A stretch of DNA of 24,422 bases from Phaeoceros laevis (taxonomy: Eukaryota > Anthocerotophyta > Anthocerotopsida > Notothyladales). Of this stretch, positions 1 through 8,701 are shown one piece after another. Numbering within the stretch: the stretch's first letter is position 1; each line of letters starts with the position of its first letter. Location: the NCBI GenBank assembly GCA_049999765.1, contig JBNGIQ010007735.1, forward strand, positions 1-24,422. The letters run 5' to 3'. Under the pieces are notes generated by a model that was not told where the DNA came from, searched no databases, and saw only the letters and a program-made list of their open reading frames with translations. A program made the translations under genes and the position numbers.

Positions 1-29
1 TATACTAACCCCTTGTACTTACTAACTTA

Positions 30-695
30 GGACCTTTACGGACTGGCAGTTGGGCAGATTTCACGGCCCCAGTTGGGGCTCGAACTGCCTGAACTAGGCC
101 AAATCTGCTAAAAACCGTCCCGGACAGGCGCTTGCAGTTGGTCCGTTCTCTCTCCTATGTGGCTCCGACGTGGCTCCGACGTGGCTCCGACGTGGCGCCG
201 ACGAACTGCCGATGGATGGAATCTGACTCCCAACTGCCTGGTTCGCGAAATCTTGAAAAAAAGCTCCAGTTGGGGTGAACTGGACCAGATTTCGCAATTT
301 CTGTCGACGGACGTTGGCATCCGTCCGTCAATGTCCTTCTCCTCCTTCCTCCTTCCCCGCTTTTCTCGCGCCCAAGTTTTCGCTCAAAGCTTCTACCAGG
401 AAATTAGCACCCACCAGCACATACAGCTAGGAAATTTGTTGCAGCCTTCGGCACGGGGAGGAAGACTCACTTCCAATCGTCGATTCTCGGAAGTAATGGA
501 AGGCCTAGCCGAACTGGATGAAATCCAATGTCCAGTCCGAGAAGGGTTTTTTGCAGTTCAAGATTTCGGGCAGTTGGTCGGGAGCCCAGTTCGTCAGATT
601 TCGCTTAAAATTTTATTTTAGGTCTCGACCGGCGCGAAATCCCGATCGAACTGCACTGGGGGAAATCCAGCCCAACTGCCCGTCCGTAAAGGTCC
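30..695. mobile_element. Nonautonomous DNA transposon, Tourist/PIF-Harbinger-like MITE
   Basis: The two ends are inverted copies of each other. Both begin GGACCTTTACGGAC, then after one mismatch share GGCAGTTGGGC, so about 26 bases match with one difference before the arms drift apart. A direct TTA sits outside each end (27-29 and 696-698), the three-base TWA target duplication typical of PIF/Harbinger elements. No transposase domain is readable inside, so the element would need an enzyme from elsewhere. The interior repeats short CAGTTGG/CCAACTG and CAGATTTC motifs in both orientations, which suggests it arose from internal duplications of its own ends. The ends and target duplication are seen directly; the superfamily is inferred from them. 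Confidence 0.75.
159..202. repeat. Four tandem 11-base repeats inside the MITE
   Basis: The unit GTGGCTCCGAC occurs three times exactly and a fourth time with one change (GTGGCGCCGAC), head to tail. It lies in the left half of the transposon and probably grew by slippage. Confidence 0.85.
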
Positions 696-1302
696 TTAAA
701 CTTCCCTGCCTTTTTATTTGCGACCGGCAATTTAGCAGGCTCCTAGAGAATTAGTGAGGACTAAATCCGGTAGTTCTAAAAAATTATCGGCTTAGCGCTG
801 GAAAATTACCGGTTAGCACGCCCTGCTACCTGTCATGACAGGTGTCATCATGAGGGGCATGTGACCTAAACTACAGCTGCATCACGATCAAGCGCAAGTT
901 GGGATTGTCTCGCCTGTCCAGTACTGTCGAACACATCGATGCCAAAATCGTCAGCAGTGCCTGCAGACCGAACGCATAAGCTGAGCAGGGCAACTTGTAA
1001 ATGGCCAGGCCCTTGTAGTGGTGCGCATTGAGTACTCGAGTTGCCTGTCCTAGAGCACTGGCAAGTGGCCAGCAAGCCTTCTTTTGTAAGCCCAGGGAGT
1101 AGAGCGTTTGACAATGCATGTACTACACGTATCTCGAATGCGGATATAGTACCTATTATAGTACCTAAAACACCTAGTATACAGCCACGAAGAAAACTTA
1201 GGAGTTCATATGAATAAGGAGTAAGTCCTGTTGGCCATTGCCTGCTGAAGTTAGAATGGTACCCTCAATTGAGAGGTAGCAGAAGATCCCGCCATCGAGA
1301 CA
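696..1302. other. No gene seen; probable 3' flank of the V-ATPase G gene
   Basis: This stretch follows the stop codon of the minus-strand V-ATPase G gene and presumably holds its 3' untranslated region. I see no protein-like frame or RNA gene. A perfect 14-base palindrome, CCTGTCATGACAGG, lies at 829-842, and a short direct repeat of ATAGTACCT lies near 1145-1166. Confidence 0.5.
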
Positions 1303-1913
1303 CTAATTCCTCACTGTAGTCACATACTTGAGCAAAAGATTGACGATCTGCGTATCATGGGGGAGCAGTCAATACCGCTCGCGAGCCACAACCACCCAAT
1401 GTCTTGCACCAACTGACAATGATCGCAAGTAGAAAAATGAGGTACCTCGCTCGACAACTCAGCAGCATCGCTTTCCAGGGCCTCGATCTTCGTTGCAGTT
1501 TCTCCCTCCAGTCGCTTGACGTTTTGCCCGGAATTCCCGCTAGACTGAGCAAGCAGCGCAAGAAGAAAACCTCAAAACGCAAGGTACCAGCAAAACATTC
1601 ACTAGCTAGATCAAATCACGGAACCCACACCTCCGACACTTTCTGCTTGAATTCAGCCTCCCTTTGAGCACGATACTCAGCTACCTCTCGTTCCGCTTCC
1701 TCTTTAGCTTGCCGCAATCTCGCTGTCTTTGCTGTTGCAAATCGACAATATGAAATCAGACGATGCTAAGTCAGATCTGACTCTCCAATCTAGCTCGCCA
1801 CAGAGAAACGCACAGCGTATCCTACCAGCTCTAGCGTCGGCCACAATGTGCTGCGCATCCTGCTCCGCTGCGAGCAGCAGCTGGATTCCGCCCTTGTCTC
1901 CGTGATCCGCCAT
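1303..1913 (-). CDS. VHA-G: V-type proton ATPase subunit G (four exons)
   Basis: Subunit G pairs with subunit E to form the peripheral stalk of the vacuolar H+-ATPase, which acidifies the vacuole and endomembrane compartments. Exons on the minus strand are 1913-1826, 1731-1631, 1544-1446 and 1347-1303; all introns are GT-AG (94, 86 and 98 bases). The joined frame is 110 residues, the same length as Arabidopsis VAG1. Family landmarks follow in order: the N-terminal [20 protein letters not shown], the charged helix [20 protein letters not shown], the middle [17 protein letters not shown], and the C-terminal [14 protein letters not shown]. Exon 1 ends after one codon base and the exon 2 remainder restores alanine, which supports the junction. 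The start is the ATG before ADHGDKGG. The gene is intact and head to head with the DCAF8 gene. Identification is by recognition of the family pattern. Confidence 0.95.
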
Positions 1914-2841
1914 GATCTCTCCCTGTACAGAGATGGAAATGCACCCTAGCAGAAGGGGCCACGACACGGGGTAATAGCCTGCTAGATCGGTGATGTACAA
2001 GTGTCCAGTGAACCAATCTATACCTAAACCTTTCTCAAAGTACGGCCTTGGCGTGATCCCATATAAATAGGGAACTTACTTGCCACCTGGAGTCGGTGAG
2101 CGTGGGGTAACCATGGTCAGCAGACCTTTTGCTACTCTCCTGGTGCTTCTGCGCACTGCCAGAGGCGAGGAGATGATGACCGCCTACGTCGGACCTCCAA
2201 GGGGCGGAGAGCATCCAACTTGAAAGGCCCCTCTGCGTTGATCCCAGCATCCAATTCTTCACGTGTGGTGCGAAATCGCTAGAGTCATCCTTGTGTAGGA
2301 GCTTGTGTCCGGTGCTGTCTACTGACATTGCGTGGATTCCGGCAGTGCCGCTGCCGGAAGCTGAGCTCTTCTCAAGCGATGTTCTTGTTATTTCGGTTCT
2401 TTCTTCCTTCTGACTGTCTTGTTCGGACTCTTTGTCGCAGGATGAATCAATTCACGAGGATCTACTCCGGAGATCAGAGGACAGCCTGTGGAAAGTAGGT
2501 CTTCAGTCGGTGGAGAAGGATTCCGAGGACGGGGGAACGGCTGAGTGATGGATTGGAATCACTGGTCAGCTGGAAAGGGCTCTTTTTCAGGTGTTTGCGC
2601 TTATGGAGCGGAGGAATCCTTGGTTTTCGGTGAGGAGTAGCATCGTCTAGTTTCAGTGTATTGGATTGCGTCTTTCAAGGACAGGCGATCGTCTACGAGG
2701 TGCAGCTCGACGGGAATTGCGCCGACGGTGGTTTTTGAGAACCTTGGCGAGGTGTTTCCACAATTGAGGAGGCTTTGGAAGGCGTCGTGGTAATTGGCGT
2801 ATGGAGGAACAATTGCATCGGTGAGCAACCTTGAAAGAAAC
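1914..2841. promoter_or_regulatory. Divergent intergenic region between V-ATPase G and DCAF8
   Basis: These 928 bases separate two start codons that point away from each other, so both promoters and both 5' leaders must lie here. A TATA-like TATAAATAG sits at 2062-2070 on the plus strand. A pyrimidine-rich tract ending in CAG at 2440, and candidate donors GTGAGC (2096) and GTAGGT (2495), suggest a spliced leader for the plus-strand gene. The frame from 2441 to 2545 is open and acidic, so a short upstream coding exon (2441-2494) is possible but has no start codon that I can link to it. Confidence 0.5.
2062..2070 (+). promoter_or_regulatory. Candidate TATA box for the DCAF8 gene
   Basis: TATAAATAG matches the plant TATA consensus on the plus strand. 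It would place transcription start near 2095-2100, giving a long leader of about 740 bases before any splicing. The reverse strand reads CTATTTATA, a poorer match, so it more likely serves the plus-strand gene. Inferred from the motif only. Confidence 0.35.
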
Positions 2842-5173
2842 ATGCATAAGCCAGAGATTTACCGATGTAGGCAGGAGGAAATATGGAGACGGCAGATTGG
2901 AGATGTTCGTCCTGAAGCCTTTTCAAGGAAAATCGGGGGCTGCCAGGTACCAATCGGGTTTATTCTCCTCTCTCCACGGGTTCTTGAGCTGAAAGATCTA
3001 GGCTTGAGCTGGTGGCTCCAACTAACGAATTCCGCAAGGGATTTCCGCATTTCGTTGTTGCAACCGTCGTGATTGCTGCTACTGGGTTAATGATATGTTT
3101 AAGAGCGGATGGTAATTGAAAAGTCTCGTCTTCTGGATGCAGGATCTTGTTCAGCGTTTCCAACAATTTGCAAAGTTGGAATTTCACGATGGATGTGTCA
3201 ATACAGTCCACTTCAGTCCAAGTGGCGAGTTACTAGTATCAGGGTCTGATGATAGGTACATAGTGTTTTGGGACTGGGCTGCAAAAACGAAGAGGCTTCA
3301 CTATGACTCGGGCCATGAAAGCAACGTCTTTCAGGCGAGAATTATGCCGTTCTCGGATGACAGACATGTCATCAGCTGTGGGGCGGATGGCCAGGTGAGC
3401 TTTTTAGGGTTTTGTACGTTTTCTGTCGGCTTGACACCAGAGGTTGGCATCTGCAGCTAGCTGTGTTGATGAATCCTCTTTCATTTGTAAGGAATTGAGG
3501 GTTTTGCAACTTCTGTTGTGCAGGTGCGATATGCCCAGATTTTGGAGAGCGGAAAGATTGAAACGAAACAGCTAGCCAAACACAGAGAGCGTGTTCACAA
3601 AGTTGCCATAGAGCCTGGGAGTCCTCGTACGTTCTTCAGCTGTGGAGAGGACGGTGTCGTCAGACATGTAAGTTTGGCTTGCTCTCTGGTGTGCTTGAGG
3701 GTTGTTGACAGGAGAAAAATGAAACTTTTTTGGGAACAAGGATTGAAGTGTTGTGCATTTGTTTGAAGCGTGTTTTAAGAAATGGTGGATTCAACCAGCG
3801 TAGCTTTGTATGTTGAGACACGTAGTTCTGGGCAGTCTTTGTATCATCCTTGCTTAGGGATGGTACTCCTTAACTGCTGCTTGGTTGGGATATAATGGTT
3901 GTTGCAGCACTCATTCTCCAAAAGCAAGATGTCTACCAGTCTTCAGCATACCCTTTGTTTTACACCCCGCTGCATTATGTGCTAGCATCATATGGTTACT
4001 TAGCCGTATTGCTTGCCTTGGTCTGTTTGCAGTTTGATCTTCGAGAGAGCAAAAGCACAAAGCTGTTTACTTGTCACGCCATTCCTTCATCTGCTAAACC
4101 AAGGAGGTCCCAAGTAGTTCGCCTGAATGCTATTGCTATAAATCCCCGGAATCCCAACTACTTTTCAGTTGGTGGCTCCGACGAGTATGCTAGGGTGTAT
4201 GACATCCGAAGGGTTGATGCGGATGCATCTGGTTTACAGGATAAGCCTGTTGATGTGTTCACTCCAAGCCATTTGATTGGAGTGGGACAGGTTCACATTA
4301 CATGTGTGGCTTATTCTTTGCAAGAAGAGCTGCTCGCTTCATACAACGACGAGCTGATATATTCCTTTGACAAGGACATGGGACTGGGGCCTGACCCCAA
4401 GGCAGCAGCAGAATCAAACAAGGATGAAAAAAGTGGGGAGACGACGAAAGCTGGACCCCAGGTTTACAAGGGCCATAGGAATGCCCAGACAGTGAAGGGC
4501 GTCAACTTCTTTGGCCCAAATACAGAGTACGTGGTTAGTGGGTCTGACTGTGGGCACATCTTCATCTGGAAAAAGAGGGGAGGTGAGCTCATTCAGATGA
4601 TTCGAGGTGATAATCAAGTAGTCAACTGCCTGGAGCCTCACCCTTGTGCCACTATCTTGGCAACAAGTGGATTTGAGAAGCATGTGAAAGTCTGGGCTCC
4701 CACTGCAGAAAGAATACAATCACTTCCCGAGAATGCTGAAAGGGTAAGCTTTTGTTTCCACTCGCTGTGCTATGGTATCTATTTAGCAGACACTGGCACG
4801 GCTAAAGAAAGCAGAGTGAGCTGTCACCCTCAAGAATGTCGTTCTGCAGGAATGCTAGGTCAACGGTTTGTGAATTTTGAAGGTGCATGTGGTGTCATCG
4901 AGGAATTCTCTTTGTGTGTAGGTGATGGAGATGAATAGGCGCCGAAGAGAAGACCGTTCCCATATCTCATTGACACCAGATGTCATTATGCATGTTTTGC
5001 GCCTTCAGCGCAGACAAGCTCAAACTGATATGGAACGTGGATCCTACCCTCGGATGGAGTATGAGGGGGATGATGATGATGATGATGAGTATCTGAGCCA
5101 CTTCTCCGATGACGATGATTCTTCTGATGAAGGTAGTAGCCATGTTCGTCTGCGCGAGTGTATTATAAGTTGA
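2842..5173 (+). CDS. DCAF8: DCAF8-type WD40 protein, CUL4-DDB1 substrate receptor (five exons)
   Basis: DCAF8 proteins are WD40 substrate receptors that dock on DDB1 in CUL4 ubiquitin ligases. Exons are 2842-2946, 3143-3394, 3524-3667, 4033-4743 and 4922-5173; every intron is GT-AG and phase 0. The joined protein is 487 residues. WD repeats begin near residue 50 (GCVNTVHFSPSGELLVSGSD) and include GHESNVFQA near 92 and CGEDGVVRHFDLR at 159-171. A DWD-box-like repeat ends ARVYDIRR at 220-227, followed by YKGHRNAQTVKGVNFFGP and SGSDCGHIFIWKK. The tail holds an Asp run and a Ser/Asp cluster, then RLRECIIS, resembling animal DCAF8. The order and wording match Arabidopsis At4g35140 and human DCAF8 as I know them. 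The start is the first in-frame ATG after a stop at 2791, with A at -3; upstream exons are possible. The gene looks intact. Confidence 0.93.
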
Positions 5174-5669
5174 GAGCCAGTTACATCTGTAGATAGTCGA
5201 TTGTCACACAGCTACTGCAGAGCCAACACGGAGGTGATTTGTATAGCTGAGGTAGCCATGTGTAAATATGAGACAGCAGTTGGTGATTCCACCAGCAGAG
5301 TGGTGGTGTGGGTCAAAATCACTCTAAGCCTGGAAGAGTGGCGATGTTGTTTGGTGCAGATGGTATGGGAATGCTCTTGGATTGGGAAATCGGAATTGAG
5401 GGTCTATTGTGAGAGCGGATTGCAGTGATGCTGCCTGCATAATCGAGGCAAGTTGTTAGAGCCATTGTGATGAGCCCTTTTTTGGTTGGCAAATCGGCTG
5501 CCGGCATCATATTCTTCTCAGACTAGGTGTAAACGTGTAAACTATCCACGCTTGGCAACCCAACGCTACAACTTGCTTTGGATCATCTGCTTGTAGTCTA
5601 GGTTTGTAGAAACGTCCAAAACTTTGAAGTTTACAATGTTACGCTAATAGACAATAGAGTGCTTGCATC
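5174..5669 (+). other. 3' flank of the DCAF8 gene
   Basis: This stretch follows the DCAF8 stop and probably contains its 3' untranslated region. I see no clean AATAAA and no protein-like frame of note. Confidence 0.45.
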
Positions 5670-5790
5670 ATGCCAGTGCGCCATCATGGATCTTTTGACG
5701 GTGGAAGACTTGTAGATATTGCAGCCATTCCACTTGGAAGTGTAGAAAATGTTCCATCAAGCCTGAGGTCCACTCTGTTCTAGCACGCAG
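5670..5790 (+). other. Short open frame followed by a strong splice donor
   Basis: An ATG at 5670 opens a 37-codon frame beginning MPVRHHGSFDGGRLVDIAAI and closing at a TAG. Ten bases later comes CAG|GTACGTGT at 5788-5798, a near-perfect plant donor. The two are not in a compatible frame, so this could be a spliced leader, a decayed exon, or chance. No family is recognised. Confidence 0.2.
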
Positions 5791-5909
5791 GTACGTGTGT
5801 TCGGTACACCAGCTCGGAAATGAGGACCTGTTAGCGCTCGAGTAGTTTTTTTTAATCTGGGCCAGGCTGTTGCACCTTGTCAAATTCGGCGGCCGAGGCG
5901 CGCGCACCC

Positions 5910-5953
5910 GAGGAGAAATGCTTGCCATGCTGAGGAGAAATGCTTGCCATGCT
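5910..5953. repeat. Exact tandem duplication of 22 bases
   Basis: GAGGAGAAATGCTTGCCATG plus CT occurs twice in a row without mismatch. Because 22 is not a multiple of three, the duplication shifts any reading frame that crosses it. Confidence 0.9.
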
Positions 5954-6157
5954 GCGGAGAAATCGGCGACGTAACTGGGTAGCAGGTGGGCACATTGCAA
6001 AGTCAAGAGTAGCGGAAAACCGGCGGTTGGAATGGGGGATGGGAGCAGCAGTGGAAAGAGCGTTCAAGTTGCTAGAGCAGGACAGGAGGAGGGTATTGGA
6101 ACCCAGCACAGCGCAGCATGTGTAACGTTGTGTAGCCACCTCTTTTGACTTGCCCAG

Positions 6158-6350
6158 TTACTTCCGGACTGAGCAGGTGTCATCAAGCTTCGAGAAGGTG
6201 GTCACAGGTCCCAGTCGGAACAGGCTCATGCAGGATCAGGCCGCTAAAGATTCCTCATCCCGGCAAGGTTACCGAGGTAATTACGGAGCTTATCAGCATT
6301 ACGGAGAGCCCGAGAAGGAGTGGAACGGAAATGACACTACCGTGATGTGA
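6158..6350 (+). CDS. Possible terminal exon of an unidentified gene
   Basis: A pyrimidine-rich acceptor (CTCTTTTGACTTGCCCAG, ending at 6157) is followed by 64 codons of protein-like sequence closing with TGA at 6348-6350. It contains YFRTEQVSSSFEKVV and ends GEPEKEWNGNDTTVM; the middle is rich in Ser, Gly, Tyr and Gln, suggesting a disordered tail. I do not recognise the family. Upstream, 5940-6125 is also open and ends FKLLEQDRRRVLEPSTAQHV before a stop, in a frame disturbed by the 22-base duplication. The body of the gene is not visible, so this may be the end of a decayed gene or an alternative end linked to DCAF8 transcription. The function is unknown. Confidence 0.3.
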
Positions 6351-6909
6351 GCGGGGCAAGGAAGGTGTATCACGGATGATTATGAATACTATATCATGAG
6401 AACGCGTGCGCGCGCGTGGCTTGGCCTTTTAGGCTGGTATGCCTATGATGCCATGCTGGAGATCCCTACCTTCAGGGGCGCTGGAGTGGAGAGGCTTTCC
6501 GCCGATCTTCCCTCTCAGACCATGATGACGTAGCTGGTAGTAGCTGGTAATAGTCTAGACTAGGTTTTAGGTTGTCTGGTCTCGGAATGCTGTTACTGCT
6601 GCTGTTGCTGCTCCTTCGGGGTGGAGAGAACTTCGAGGAAGGGGGTGTGTCGGAATAGAGAGTGGACTACAGTAGTTTCGCGTCTGTGAAGTGATGGCGT
6701 GTGAAAACACGATGCCAACTGTGATCACCTGCTAATGCGTCACCTACACGACCGTCAACAGTGGCTACCACAAGGCCTAAACAAATGGAGGGTGCCCAAG
6801 GCCCCAAGACCTCTACTGTGCGCAGCAGCCGCAGAGCAGCCTTATTAGGAAGGTGGTCTTGGACAGTCAAACCAGACAACTAGACTTATTAGAGCGGTTT
6901 CCCATGAGG
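6351..6909. other. No gene seen up to the assembly gap
   Basis: This stretch contains a CG-alternating patch (GCGTGCGCGCGCGTGG near 6403), a repeated TAGCTGGTAGTAGCTGGTAA near 6531, and a CTG-rich patch near 6593. No protein-like frame or RNA gene is visible. It may be the 3' untranslated region of the transcript ending at 6350. Confidence 0.5.
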
Positions 6910-7009
6910 NNNNNNNNNNNNNNNNNNNNNNNNNNNNNNNNNNNNNNNNNNNNNNNNNNNNNNNNNNNNNNNNNNNNNNNNNNNNNNNNNNNNNNNNNNN
7001 NNNNNNNNN
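6910..7009. other. Assembly gap of exactly 100 N
   Basis: The base calls are N from 6910 to 7009. A round 100 is the usual placeholder for a scaffold gap of unknown length, so order and distance across it should not be trusted. Confidence 0.98.
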
Positions 7010-8034
7010 GGGTTTAGTCGTTCGGAGTTCATCAAGTTCGGGCTAATTCTGAGACGGTCCGCCGCAGTAAGTGTGCAGGATCCAACACGAAAGATGCTCC
7101 CATTCTCCTTTTGCCCTCCTTTTGGGTGTTTCAATGACCTGGGCGACTACCCAGGTACCTACTGCCCACCTCTCTTTCAACAACTAAACTTCCAGGACTG
7201 CGAATGCGCTCGTGTTTCACATACGCACGCACATACATTTGTCACCATGTGACGGATGCATACATACAACCAACATGTATGTAGTATGTACGTACACAGC
7301 ATGGGGCATGGCCACACTGGCGTCGCACGGTGCACATCGCGCGCGCCATGGCCGTACTCATTTGGAGGCCCCGCAAGGCACTTGTCAGGGTTGCAATTCC
7401 ATGCAGAATACCTTTTTAGCCGGGGTGGGGCATGCTTCTGGCCTGGTCTGGTTTGCGATGAGAAACGAGCAAGCGAGAAACGATCTGGTGCCAAGTTGCC
7501 TGACGCTCTCCGACCACATGAACGGGCCTGGGCGCGGAGACGGCGCCACGTCTCCGGTCCTCCCTACGTCGTACCCTGACGTGATATTCGCACATATATA
7601 TTTTGTGTTTTTCGCCCGTTTAGCCGCGTCTCGAGGTACGACGCTGTGTCTACTTTGTGCTAGGAATAGGAAGTCTCAACAACAGTGGCGTATGTGCCTA
7701 CTATATTATGTGTATGAATGCTCACTTTCGAGGAAACGGCAGCGTGTGTGGGTGGCTGTCGTGTTGAAAACAGTTGGTGCTATCAAATGGAAGGAAGAAG
7801 AAGTTTCTTATACCAGAAAAGGAATAGGTCGACCATCTCATTACAGTTCACGAGCCGTCTTCACAAGGACTTCGCTCTGATGTTACATCATTTCGCTCTG
7901 ATCTTCATCAAAGAAAAAAAGCCCCCGGATCGGAGGGCCTATACTACAGAAGCTGAACAAAATGAGCTAACAGCAAAGGAGTTGCTTTATGCTACTAGGC
8001 CCCCAGGCCACCCACAGCATCAAAACACACCTAC
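7010..8034. other. No gene supported
   Basis: The longest open stretch on the plus strand (7212-7880) starts at GTG, has no recognisable domain, and overlaps other open frames. I treat it as chance. The area has TACATACA/TGTATGTA-rich sequence near 7255-7305 but nothing I can name. Confidence 0.5.
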
Positions 8035-8701
8035 TTAGTTTACTACAACCTTGAGTGACAGACTCATGGGGGATACAACCAACCAACCAACCAAGAAAAG
8101 CTGAAAGACTTCATCAACATTTCCAGGCTCCCAAACCAGGTAGACTACAACCTGCATGATCAACTTGCTCACTGCAAAAAACCAGGAATTCTTGCCGAAT
8201 TCTGGTGAACGGAAAGGGCGCACCCAAAGTTCCAATCAGGAGAGGTTGCAAGCATGCGGGACAGCAATCTCTCATCAGCAAACCAAACCTGGGGTGCAGA
8301 GAAGCTAACAAAAGAACTTCCGACTTACAGACTGATAACTTAGAGCTGGAAAGCAGGGGTAGGTCTGTACTGGGGGGCGTTATAGACAGGAACAGACTTA
8401 CTGGACACCTCCAGCCTTGATGATTACGCTGCTGCTCGTCGCCCAGGCTTGCCTTCAGCCCGCTTCGAGGAGCTCCAATTCCGACACCGAATTCTCAATC
8501 CGTTAAGTGTCCAATCACACCCAAATCTGCCTTGCTTAGGGCCGTAAGGCGATCCAAGCATAAACCCAGATGTCCGACTGAAGCTCCCGAAACACTCGAT
8601 TTCCTGAACAAGGCGTCTTCAATTGCGTTGAAGGGGACCTATTTCGAAGACGACTTGTATCGCTCTTCGAGTAGTAAACCGCCTCCTCTGAAGAGCTTCC
8701 T
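8035..8701 (-). other. 3' untranslated region and flank of the HD-Zip gene
   Basis: These bases lie directly downstream of the HD-Zip stop codon on the minus strand. They carry no other protein-like frame. A four-copy AACC microsatellite is at 8077-8092. No clear poly(A) signal was found, so the transcript end is not fixed. Confidence 0.45.

Noticed and set aside
157-621. A 154-codon open frame with an ATG inside the MITE
   Set aside because: It starts in the 11-base tandem repeat, carries no transposase motif, and its make-up follows the repeated end motifs of the element.
866-1119. Two overlapping minus-strand frames of 82 codons
   Set aside because: They lie in the probable 3' untranslated region of the V-ATPase G gene and show no family features.
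2035-2328. Minus-strand frame of 97 codons upstream of the V-ATPase G gene
   Set aside because: No recognisable domain and no splice link to the downstream gene; more likely leader or intergenic sequence.
2821-2874. A GT-AG intron within the first DCAF8 coding exon
   Set aside because: It would be only 54 bases, short for a plant intron, and the continuous frame from ATG 2842 needs no intron.
7212-7880. A 222-codon open frame on the plus strand
   Set aside because: It begins at GTG, overlaps another long open frame, and has no domain or splice support. It looks like chance.
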